Below are positions 10,802-19,973 of a stretch of 64,000 nucleotides of DNA, one piece after another (position 1 is the stretch's first letter; every line of letters starts with the position of its first letter). The notes below the pieces were generated by a model that had not been told where the DNA came from, did no database searches, and worked only from the letters and a program-made list of their open reading frames with translations. The position numbers and the translations under genes were made by a program. The DNA comes from Artemisia argyi. Lineage: Eukaryota; Streptophyta; Magnoliopsida; Asterales; Asteraceae. Location of the stretch: assembly GCA_030686995.1 (NCBI GenBank), contig CM060708.1, positions 186,926,749 through 186,990,748 on the forward strand. Direction: 5' to 3'.

Positions 10802-13800
10802 GTGTGCCTCAAAGTTTGTTTGGAACCGGATGAATGGATTAAAGATAGCGATTGTTCAAGGCACATGATGGGTAACAAAAGCCTCTTCACTTCTTATCAC
10901 AAATGTGACGGAGGTAATGTTACGTTTGGTAGTAAAGCTAAGAGCAAAATCATCGGAAAAGGTACAATCTCTCATGACTCCCTTTTTATAGATGATGTAG
11001 CTCATGTTGATAACTTAGGTTTTAATCTCCTTAGTATTAGTCAACTTTTTCGTAATAAGTATAATGTCCTTTTTAGTGAAAACGGAAGTAAAATACTTAA
11101 AGATGGTATAACCATAGCCAAAGGTGTCCTTAAGAACAACGTATACGTCATGAAGATGGATCCAACATCTAGAGACAAACTTTGTCTTACCTCATTAGAT
11201 GAATCTTCAACTTTATGGCATAGACGTTTAGGACACGCTAACATGAGACTAATCCAAAACCTCTCCTCCAAAGACTTAGTTCGAAACCTACCTAAGTTGA
11301 AATATGACCAACACTTTTGTGATGCTTGCAAAGTCGGTAAACAAGTCCATAGTAGCCATAAGGCTAAAAACTTGGTTTCTACATCTAGGTGTCTAGAACT
11401 TTTGCATATGGATTTATTTGGTCCATCCGCTATACAAAGTTATGGAGGTAACCTCTACACTTTGGTCATAGTTGATGATTACTCAAGATATACTTGGACA
11501 AAATTTTTGAAAAGTAAAAATGAAGCTTTTGATAAATTTGAGATTCTAAGTAAGAAAATTCAAAATCAAGTCAGGTCTAATATTGTGTCTATTAGAACAG
11601 ACCACGGTCGTGAATTTGATAATGAATTTCAATTTGGAAACTTTTGTGATATTATTGGTATTACTCATAACTTTTCGGCTCCACGTACTCCTCAATCTAA
11701 TGGTGTAGTAGAACGTAAAAACTGGACATTGCAAGAGATGAGTAGAACAATGCTTAATGAACAAAACATTCCACAAAAGTTTTGGTGTAATGCCGTTGAC
11801 ACATCAACGTACATTTTAAATCGAGTCTTAATTAGACCATTTTTGAATAAAACTCCTTATGAACTATATAAAGGTAAAAAGCCTACATTATGATACTTTA
11901 GAGTGTTTGGGAGTAAATGTTTCATTCTTAACACCAAGGATTATCTCACCAAATTTGACCCAAAGTCTTATGAAGGTGTATTTCTTGGATACTCACAAAA
12001 TAGTAAAGCTTACATTGTTTTGAACAAAGAAACCTTAAGAGTCGAGGAATCGTTGAACGTAACATTTGACGAGAGTCCACCTCCCTCTAAGACATCACCT
12101 TTGGTAGATGATGACTTAGTTGAAAGCCAAGCAATAGAAAATCAAGAGATTTTAGGTAATGATAAGGAAGATGAACTATTAAACAAAGAACTTGTCAATG
12201 TCAAAGAATCTAAAAGTCATCCATTAGATGGTGTAATAGGCAACATTAACGAAAGAACGCTAAGGTCAAAAGTTCAAAATGAAAGCAACTACTTTTGTTT
12301 CGTGTCAACCACTGAACCTAAAAACATTAATGAAGCCATTAAAGATGAGTCTTGGGTAATTGCAATGCAAGAAGAGTTAAACCAATTTGTTAGAAATGAT
12401 GTATGGACATTAGTTCCTCAACCAAAGAGTCAAACTATAATTGGAACAAAATGGGTCTTTCGTAATAAAATGGATGAAAATGGAATTGTGTCTAGAAACA
12501 AAGCTAGGCTAGTTGCACAAGGATATAACCAACAAGAAGGCATTGACTATGATGAAACTTTTGCTCCGGTTGCTAGGCTCGAGTCAATTAGAATCTTACT
12601 TGCATATGCATGTGCACATAATTTTAAACTCTTTCAAATGGACGTCAAAAGTGCATTTCTAAACGGAGTCATAAATGAAGAAGTGTATGTTGCTTAACCA
12701 CCGGGCTTCATCGATTTTGAAAAACCAAATCATGTTTACAAACTTAAAAAGGCTCTTTACGGACTTAAGCAAGCTCCAAAAGCATGGTATGATCGACTTA
12801 AAACCTTCCTAGTTGACCATAAGTATACCATGGGCTTAGTTGATAATACTCTCTTCACTAAGAAGAAAGATTCACATATTATCATAGTCCAAATCTATGT
12901 TGATGACATTATATTCGGATCAACTTGTCAAGAATTATGTGTGGATTTCTCAAAAATCATGCATGACGAATTTGAAATGAGTGTGATGGGAGAACTCAAC
13001 TTTTTCCTAGGACTCCAAATTAAACAACTAGAAGATGGTATCTTCTTTAACCAATCTAAATATATTAAGGATATGCTTAAGAATTTTGGATTAGAAGATT
13101 CGAAACCAATCAAAACACCCATGTCCACGGAAACTAAACTGACCAAGGATGAGGAAAGTGAATCCGTAGATAGTACTAAATATAGAGGTATGATTGGTAG
13201 CCTACTTTACTTAACGGCTAGTAGACCCGACATTATGTTTAGTGTTTGTCTATGTGCTCGTTTTCAAGAAGATCCTAAGACTACTCATCTCGAAGCCGTT
13301 AAAAGGATTTTTAGGTATATTAAGGGCACTACACATTTAGGTTTATGGTATCCCAAAGGAACGGGAATAGACACCATAGTGTATGCCGACTCGGATCATG
13401 CCGGTGACTATGTCGATAGAAAAAGTACAAGTGGTACTTTTACTTTTGTTGGACATTGTCTCACCTCATGGTTCTCTAAGAAGCAAACGGCTCTTGCTAT
13501 CTCAACAACGGAAGCCGAGTACGTTTCGGCCGAAAAGGCATGTCAATAAGCTCTTTGGATGAAGCAAGCTCTTGTCGACTACGGAATTCAACTTAACGAC
13601 ATCACAATTCTTTGTGACAACAAAGGTGCCATTGATCTTAGCAAAAACCCGGTTCAACATGCTCGTACCAAACATATTGAAATCCGTCATCATTTCCTTC
13701 GTGACAACGTTCAAAAAGGAAATATCTCAATTGAGAAAGTTTCTTCCGAAGACAACATAGCCGACATTCTCACAAAACCCCTTAAACGTGAACCTTTTAA

Positions 13801-13843
13801 CCTTCTTAGGCTAGGCTTAGGACTCATGGAACCTACATTGTAG
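10802..13843 (+). pseudogene. Copia-1 pol: protease, integrase, RT, RNase H, broken
   Basis: Domain order as in Ty1/copia. Protease: DSDCSRHMMG, with the catalytic Asp kept but the usual Gly changed to Asp. GAG-preINT: LWHRRLGHANM. Integrase: D in DLFGPS, D in RTDHGREFD and E in NGVVERKN, all present. [19 protein letters not shown], and YVDD in [10 protein letters not shown]. RNase [18 protein letters not shown] and [12 protein letters not shown]. In-frame stops lie at 11891-11893 (TGA, Trp expected), 12695-12697 (TAA, Gln expected in VAQPPGF) and 13547-13549 (TAA, Gln expected). The frame is otherwise continuous to 13843. It would have made and integrated cDNA; this copy is inactive. Confidence 0.9.
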
Positions 13844-14680
13844 TTCTGGACTTTAGACAAAAATCACAAAAATCAAAACAAATCCATAACTCTTTTTCTC
13901 AGCAGGGTCGGCGGAACCCTCAGACACAACGGACGGAACCCATTTCAGGTGTCCGCCGTATCCGCCGACCTGCAGAATCAATATTTTTGTTTATATTAAA
14001 CCAAACACCCATTATCTCATACCACCACTTCCAAACTGTTACTATTCACTTTACCATCCATCCATACCTATGAATTCTTGGTCTTCCTTTCACTTACATT
14101 GCAAATCAATCATCATTGTAAGTATTCTAAACTTGATTACAATCCTGATCTGAGTCTAGGAATTCTATTTTTGCACAAAAACAAAAACTTGGGGTTATGC
14201 ATTAAACTTGAGAAACTCATGCATAAAATTAGGTGTTTAACAAAACTAATCATGTTCCCCATAGTTAGGAATTGCATTCTTACTTAGTGTAAACATGTTT
14301 GCTAAAACACCCCATGTCAAATCTTTCCAAAAATTTCTCACAAGTAGGACAAATATTTTTTCATCTCACATTGAGAATACAAAATCAAAACGTTATGTTT
14401 AAAACATCACTTGTATAATGTCTCTTGAATGCTAAAGGGAATACATAACCAAGATGTATTTTCGGGTACATTCAAACGAAGCTACATTGAACTAGGAGCG
14501 TTTGGGATATATTTTGTTTTATAACAAAACTTGCATTATAAAACGTTTTTGAAGCATCAAAATGAGTCAAGATAACCGCACCTCCACATTGTTTTCATAT
14601 AGGCACACACTAGAACATCCACATTATAATAGTAGTTTACTTAAACTAAAATGTGAAATTTTGTTGTTCTAGGAATCATC
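13844..14680 (+). other. Copia-1 spacer between pol and the first extra ORF
   Basis: AT-rich, with no plausible gene. Positions 13905-13976 hold another GGCGGAACC palindrome module (GTCGGCGGAACC ... TCCGCCGACCTGCAG). The rest may act as the leader of the downstream ORF; I see no clear promoter or splice acceptor. Confidence 0.6.
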
Positions 14681-15790
14681 ATGCCTCCTCTAACCCACTA
14701 CGACCACAAGGACACCATTAAGTACCTACCAAAACACCACAAAACCAAAGGCCTTACCCCAAACCAAGTCAACATTTTCAAAGCCTTAGAAAAACACTAT
14801 GTCCATGAGGGTAGAACCATTGACCCGTCTTTCCTAGAAGGCACAAACCTTTACGCCGAATTTGCCACAATCAACTTTGAGTGTCTTTTGAATATCGACG
14901 AGCCTATTTGTCCTAGATTCATTCTAGAGTTCTATGCATCCGCCGTCCTCTCCACGGATGATTATGGTCACATGTCTATCAACTTTAGGACTAGTGGTCA
15001 TCAATACTCCTTCACTCTTGAGGAGTTTGCTCAAATCATAGGTTTCCCAAACCGAGGTACTTGCATCTATTCTGACTTGCACTCCCTCTCAACTCTTGAC
15101 AACCTCCATGACCGCATCCATCCTTATGACACTCCTCTTGTGTCAAAAGATGTACTCCGTGACCACCTCTTTGTTAGGACAACCAACACTAGGAGAACTC
15201 GTTCGGGAAATGAGGTCGATAAGGACCCATATGGAATGGAAATGAATGAACTCAAGCCCCAATTCAAGAAATGGGAGGAAGTCCTTAGAGCAAATGTCAT
15301 TAGCACCATAGGAAACCGAGACCATATCAACCTTTGCCTTTGCTACATGCTCTACTCTTTGTCCGTTAGGCAACCCTTCAATCTTGCCTACTACATGGCC
15401 AAGAGAATGGCCGACATTCCCGTGCATGGCACAACGGCTATGCCGTATGGAATGCTCTTGACCCGTCTCTTTAGGTTCATCTCACCCATTCCACCAACTC
15501 CAAACGGTCTTCGTCTTGACTACTCTCTCATTCCACACACCTTTGTCCCACTTAGTGATAAGAGAGTTTACAAAACCCAAGGAAAACGTCCTCATCCTCC
15601 TACCTCCTCATCATCTTCCTCAATGAGTGAAGATGACAATTTGCCCAACTCTAGGCTCCCACCTCTCGAATACCTATCCCAACTTCCGGATATTCCAAAC
15701 GAGTCGGCGGAGTTCAAGCAAACAAAGGGAATGTTTAAGAATCTTGGAAGGTTCCTTGGAAAGCCCAAGAACAAGATTGACCGTCAATGA
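14681..15790 (+). CDS. Copia-1 extra ORF A: plant-transposon-protein-like
   Basis: 369 aa, uninterrupted, starting at ATG 14681 (MPPLTHYDHKD). Residues of about 60-290 resemble the putative plant transposon protein domain found in many retroelement ORFs: FILEFYASAV, then SFTLEEFAQIIGFPNRG, then NLCLCYMLYSLSVRQPFNL and a run of helices. The C-terminus has a Ser run (about residues 308-315) and a basic end (KNLGRFLGKPKNKIDRQ). No protease, RT or signal peptide is present. It sits where Sireviruses carry envelope-like or extra ORFs, but I see no membrane segment, so envelope function is not supported. The function is unknown. It stays open although gag and pol upstream carry several stops. Confidence 0.75.
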   Translation: MPPLTHYDHKDTIKYLPKHHKTKGLTPNQVNIFKALEKHYVHEGRTIDPSFLEGTNLYAEFATINFECLLNIDEPICPRFILEFYASAVLSTDDYGHMSINFRTSGHQYSFTLEEFAQIIGFPNRGTCIYSDLHSLSTLDNLHDRIHPYDTPLVSKDVLRDHLFVRTTNTRRTRSGNEVDKDPYGMEMNELKPQFKKWEEVLRANVISTIGNRDHINLCLCYMLYSLSVRQPFNLAYYMAKRMADIPVHGTTAMPYGMLLTRLFRFISPIPPTPNGLRLDYSLIPHTFVPLSDKRVYKTQGKRPHPPTSSSSSSMSEDDNLPNSRLPPLEYLSQLPDIPNESAEFKQTKGMFKNLGRFLGKPKNKIDRQ

Positions 15791-16785
15791 GTGCGGGTGT
15801 GTAGGAGTGTTTGGCACTAGGTGCTATTTGAACAAATTTGGTTGTTTAAACTATGTTTATGATGTATTTGTGTGCTACTACAATGTTTGATACAATTTGG
15901 AACATGTAGTATCTAACTTTGATGCAGGTAGACAACTTTTGGCAAGTTGTCAAATTTTTATGTTTATGATATTTTCACTAAGTATAGTGAAATTCTCGAC
16001 CTCAAGGTCAAAGTCATATGATATGTGTGTTTACGTGTCTATTTTTTGCATTGCCTAACCAAAAATGCATTATCTTTTTGATTTTAGGATTTTTCGAAAA
16101 TTTTGAAAATCGTCTCGCGGGTCAAAAACGCAAATTGCCAATTTTTTCAGCCCTGGCGGATCTGGCGGTACCCAAAATTGGGTTCCGCCAGTGTATTTTC
16201 TGGGAAACCTAGAATTGGCCCAACGGACCATACGGTACCCTCAAATGGGTTCCGCCTGTGTATCCTGAAGGTTCCGCCAGTTGTCTGCAAATTTTTTTTT
16301 TGTTTTCAACATTTCAACATCCAAACACCAAAATCTAATCCTTTTAGATAGAAACACATTTCCTGCAATGTGTTTAGCACAATAGGGTACTTCTCATTCC
16401 TTATAACTCAACCAAAACCATTTCCCGCCAAATTTCAAAAAATAGCCATAACCACCCCAAGGACCCTTCACACATAGAGGAAGGAACCCTTCTAAAGGTT
16501 CCTTGAAATCCCTGAGATTTATACTTCAACAAATTTACCAAAACCACTAAGCATTTAGTGCAAACCTTGTCTTCTCACTTCACCATTTTCATTGGATTGA
16601 CTTCCATGATATGACAACCCACAATTAGTTTTCCAAATCATTAGGAACCTCCATTTTTGTATGGACTAACATCAAATCCAAACACTCCTTTCCACAATCC
16701 TTCATCACTATAAATTAAACCATCCTAAACACTATCAAATCACACCTTCTTCATCACAATTTCTGAACTTTAAACCATTTTAACC
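15791..16785 (+). other. Copia-1 spacer between the two extra ORFs
   Basis: AT-rich spacer with the largest palindrome module of the element at 16145-16295: two unequal halves with TGGCGG(A/T)ACC and GGTTCCGCC(A/T)G. No gene is supported. Positions 16600-16785 could be a leader for ORF B. Confidence 0.6.
16145..16295. repeat. Double palindrome module between Copia-1 extra ORFs
   Basis: GGCGGTACCC...GGGTTCCGCCAG, then ACGGTACCC...GGGTTCCGCC and a final GGTTCCGCCAG. It is the same signature as the LTR module, but in two tandem copies. Confidence 0.75.
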
Positions 16786-17694
16786 ATGACCAAGTCAACA
16801 ATCACCTCTCAACCATCACGACCCATCCGGAGAACCGCCCAGATAAGTGTAAAACCACTATGGTCTAACCAATCCATCAACCTAAGCTCCTCATCTTCGG
16901 ATGAATTCACCTCACCTATAAAAAATGAACAATTTTTGAACCTTGCATCTCCATCTCCATCACCCAATGAACCAAATGAGCTCACTCCACCACCTACTAA
17001 ATCACCCATTGACCCAACTCCACCAAGTGCTCCAACCCAACCATCCAAAACTCCATCACAATCACCATTACCCAAAATTGAACCTATGGAGTTATTTGGG
17101 TCTCCTCCCACATCACCACACCCTTTTGTCCACGATCTAAATGATCTTCCACCAAGACCTACACAACCACCACCTTTTGCAAATCAATCACCAAGGTCAA
17201 TTCTTGACCTTGATGAAGATTTTAACCACACCCAACCACCACAACAAGTGTACCATCAACCCAAACCATTGTTGTTTCACCCTATCTACCATGACATCCA
17301 TGGTCCTCTTTATGGAGAACCAAACTTTGAAAACCATGATCACCCAACTTCACCACATTCTCAAGCCCAAACCTTTGAGTCTTTCTTCCCCTCATATGAG
17401 GAAATCCAAAGCATGGTTGAGAACCACCTTCATCAAGTAATGGAATTTCAAATCACCTTGCTTGACTCAATACCAAATCCATCCTCCACCCAAGAACCAA
17501 AAACCAACCAACCCTCAAACCCAGAAACCAAAACCAACCCATTTCCACCCACTCATCCCCATGTTTGCTCAAATTGTGAGCAAATGGGTGCAAGCATCAA
17601 AACGTTGCTTCACCAATTCCAAGATGAAACCCGTTTTGCATTCCAATACGTCATAGAACGTTTGGATGCTCTTTCCCACCAAAACAAATCCTAG
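16786..17694 (+). CDS. Copia-1 extra ORF B: proline-rich protein
   Basis: 302 aa, uninterrupted, starting at ATG 16786 (MTKSTITSQPSRPIRR). About the first 150 residues are low in complexity and dominated by Pro, Ser and Thr (runs such as SPSPSPNEP, PPTKSP). The middle contains FFPSYEEIQSMVENHLHQV. The C-terminal 55 residues look structured: CSNCEQMG followed by a predicted helix (IKTLLHQFQDETRFAFQYVIERLDAL), likely a coiled coil. No transmembrane segment or known enzyme motif is visible. It lies 537 bp before the 3' LTR. The family and function are unknown to me. Pro/Ser/Thr-rich antisense frames over it are shadows. Confidence 0.65.
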   Translation: MTKSTITSQPSRPIRRTAQISVKPLWSNQSINLSSSSSDEFTSPIKNEQFLNLASPSPSPNEPNELTPPPTKSPIDPTPPSAPTQPSKTPSQSPLPKIEPMELFGSPPTSPHPFVHDLNDLPPRPTQPPPFANQSPRSILDLDEDFNHTQPPQQVYHQPKPLLFHPIYHDIHGPLYGEPNFENHDHPTSPHSQAQTFESFFPSYEEIQSMVENHLHQVMEFQITLLDSIPNPSSTQEPKTNQPSNPETKTNPFPPTHPHVCSNCEQMGASIKTLLHQFQDETRFAFQYVIERLDALSHQNKS

Positions 17695-18231
17695 ACAACC
17701 TTTGGAGGCCGTTTGCCCCATTTAGGAAAGTAGGATTTTATTTTTCTTTCTTGGTTATTTTTTAGTTTTTGTTTAGAAGTAGAAGAATATTTCACATTTC
17801 TTGTCTTTTGACTTTTCAAAGTCAAAATTTTACTTGGAATGATATTTCTTTCTACTTACTTTCGTGCATTGTTGGTTGATCATTTTTGTGTTGTCATTGT
17901 GGTTGCAATGTGTGTGGTAACTACAAGCTTGACTATATATATCATCAACTAACCATTTTTTTGTAGGATCAAAATCCATGTTTCCCATTTTGGCACTCCT
18001 TTTAGGGGGAGTAACAACCAAGGGGGAGCAAGTGCACAATTCCGCTTCGCTACTCTACTTTTTGTTTCGACAAAAAGGGGGAGAAATATATTGAAACTTC
18101 AAAACTTAATATGATTTTCATCTCTTAAGTAAAACAAGTTTAATATAATTTTTTTTAAGTCTTAAAACCAAGATTTTGTGAGTTACTTAAAAACAAAGTT
18201 TATGTTTTGTCATCAACAAAAAGGGGGAGAT
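17695..18231 (+). other. Copia-1 3' region with repeated polypurine tracts
   Basis: Four purine tracts of AGGGGGAG type: 18001-18011 (TTTAGGGGGAG), about 18018-18029 (CCAAGGGGGAGC), 18072-18084 (CAAAAAGGGGGAGA) and 18218-18230. The last one directly abuts the 3' LTR and is the expected plus-strand primer. Multiple tracts upstream of the 3' LTR are a described Sirevirus signature. No gene is seen. Confidence 0.8.
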
Positions 18232-19354
18232 TGTTAATACAAATATCGCCTAAAAAAGTTATTTATATTTTACGATCTTCACTAAGTTTTGTTAACAACA
18301 AAATGTAAACTTTAGTTTCTAAGTAAAACATAATCTTAGTTTTAAAGACTTGCATAAACTAGACTTTTGCTACATTTTACATTTCATAAAACACAACACT
18401 TTTTATTTCTTAAAATAGAATTGTCACATCACATTTATGACAAGTTTTGTCAATATACATTTATGGAAAGAAAATGTGTTTGACTTACTATGTGGTTGCT
18501 TGCAAGTTTGGTGTTTGACTAGATGTAATAAGATGTGACATTGTTTGGTTTGCAAGGTGTAATGAGATGTGACTTTGTTTGGTTCGCAAAATTTATTGCA
18601 AAACCAACTGCAAGCCCGGCGGAACCCTGGGGGTACACGGGCGGAACCCTCTGAGGGTTCCGCCGTATCCGCCAGGCCTGCAGAAGGCTTTGCTATAAAT
18701 ACCAAGCCACAAGTTGATTTTTGGTTTATCACTCTACATCATATTTTACACACACACATTCATTCTTTCATCTAACCCTTTAACATTTCATATGTGAAGT
18801 TTCTTTTTGTAGCAAAGAGATTCACAAGCACATTAAAAGTAACAAGTATTCAACACAACGTTGCAAGACTTGTTAGCTTAGCATTGTGTAGACTTGTGTA
18901 GTTTACACTTCATTTGATTGTGTATTTTCAGTAGTGATCGGTTAGTATTTTAGTCCTCAAAATACAAAGTGTATTGGGAGTAGTTGTACCCTTGTAAAAG
19001 AACTAACGGGAGTGGTTGTACCCTTGGTAAAGAACTTGACATCTAGCTTAGTGTCGGTAAAAGTGTAAGCGACGTGTAAGGTTTTCTCCACCGGTGAAAG
19101 GAGCTTGTTGACTGGTGAAAGAAACTCTCGAGTTGGATACTTGGGGCGTGGACGTAGGGAAAGGAAAAAGAGTCCTTGTAGCCGAACCACGATAAATACT
19201 CGTGTTGTGGTTTGATCGTTTCTTTCATTTACTTGCATGTTATATATTGTGTTTGTGTATATATCTTTGATCAAACGGAAAGTTTCAAAGCTAACTAAAC
19301 AAGTTAAAAAGATTTTAAACGGTAAACTATTCAACCCCCTTCTAGTTTTCCACA
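18232..19354 (+). repeat. Copia-1 3' LTR
   Basis: 1123 bp, from TGTTAATAC to TTTTCCACA, nearly identical to the 5' copy. The palindrome module is at 18616-18683 and TATAAATA at 18694-18701. AGGTT follows at 19355-19359. Confidence 0.95.
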
Positions 19355-19359
19355 AGGTT

Positions 19360-19723
19360 GATCTTCAAACGCTGTGCTACATGCCCAAATTTGTGTTATG
19401 TTGTTTCTAGTGTTATAACGTTCGACTCTACCTCTTTTGACCTAGTCGAACCACTTAACTCGAAACAGCACAACTTTGAACTGGGTATACGCGAACTCCA
19501 GAATTTCTTCTAGCTAACCATAATACATTTCTCCTTCCTTCTCGCCGGGAGAACAAATTCCGCTGTTCTGAGTTGTACGTTTTACATCGCGGCTGTGTAC
19601 AACAAACTTCACACCGTTGACTACGCAAGAGTGAACTGAGGTTGCGGTCGATAATGGTCCACAAGCCAAAGCGAATAAGTTGGGAGTACAACTTGTGTCA
19701 TTGGCTGTGTAAAGTTTACCGAT
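19360..19723 (-). pseudogene. CACTA transposase fragment 3: DUF4216 exon
   Basis: The minus-strand exon starts at 19723 after an AG acceptor (TTTGTTCATAG). It encodes YTANDTSCTPNLFALACGPL, then VVNGVKFVVHSRDVKRTTQN and FKVVLFRVKWFD, the DUF4216 core. Two in-frame TAG stops lie at 19515-19517 and 19442-19444; Gln is likely at both by context (CAG to TAG). The frame leaves at 19360 and resumes at 7738 on the far side of Copia-1. The upstream intron contains the whole of Copia-3. Confidence 0.8.
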
Positions 19724-19766
19724 CTATGAACAAAGATAAGAATAGATAGAGATGAGTAATATATAT

Positions 19767-19973
19767 TGTTAGCAATAGAAGTGTTGATCATCAATGGAAT
19801 CAAAGAGAGATCTCACTGATCGCCCCTTAGGGGGAGATTGTTAGCAATAGAAGTGACGATCATTATTGTTACAATAATGATCGTCACTTCTATTGCTAAC
19901 AATCTCCCCCTAAGGGGCGATCATTGAGATCTCTCTTTGATTCCATTGATGATCAACACTTCTATTGCTAACT
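19767..19973. repeat. Near-perfect inverted repeat forming the Copia-3 3' end
   Basis: Two arms of about 102 bp around T19870; one internal mismatch (19816/19924) and a mismatch at the outermost pair. The right arm reads, on the minus strand, as the end of the internal region, the purine tract CCTTAGGGGGAGAT and the first 31 bp of the LTR (19871-19901). The left arm is the reverse complement of all that. A second purine tract plus a TTAGCAATAGAAGTG unit (19958-19990) shows an additional tandem duplication. Confidence 0.9.

Larger units (their letters stand above)
7744..19354 (+). mobile_element. Copia-1: Sirevirus-like Ty1/copia retrotransposon, 11.6 kb
   Basis: Two LTRs of 1124 and 1123 bp with TG...CA ends, flanked by the 5-bp duplication AGGTT (7739-7743 and 19355-19359). 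Order: gag, protease, integrase, RT, RNase H, then two extra ORFs before the 3' LTR. Several AGGGGGAG-type polypurine tracts precede the 3' LTR. The multiple tracts, the extra 3' ORFs and the palindrome cluster upstream of TATA are described hallmarks of Sireviruses. I count about 14 differences between the LTRs (near 98.8% identity), mostly transitions, so the insertion is fairly young. Gag and pol have stops and a frameshift, so the copy is not autonomous. It sits in the DUF4216 exon of the CACTA transposase. Confidence 0.9.

Noticed and set aside
16809..17111. Gly-rich antisense frame over Copia-1 ORF B
   Set aside because: It is the reverse reading of Pro/Ser-rich codons; the sense frame is longer and has a sensible C-terminus.
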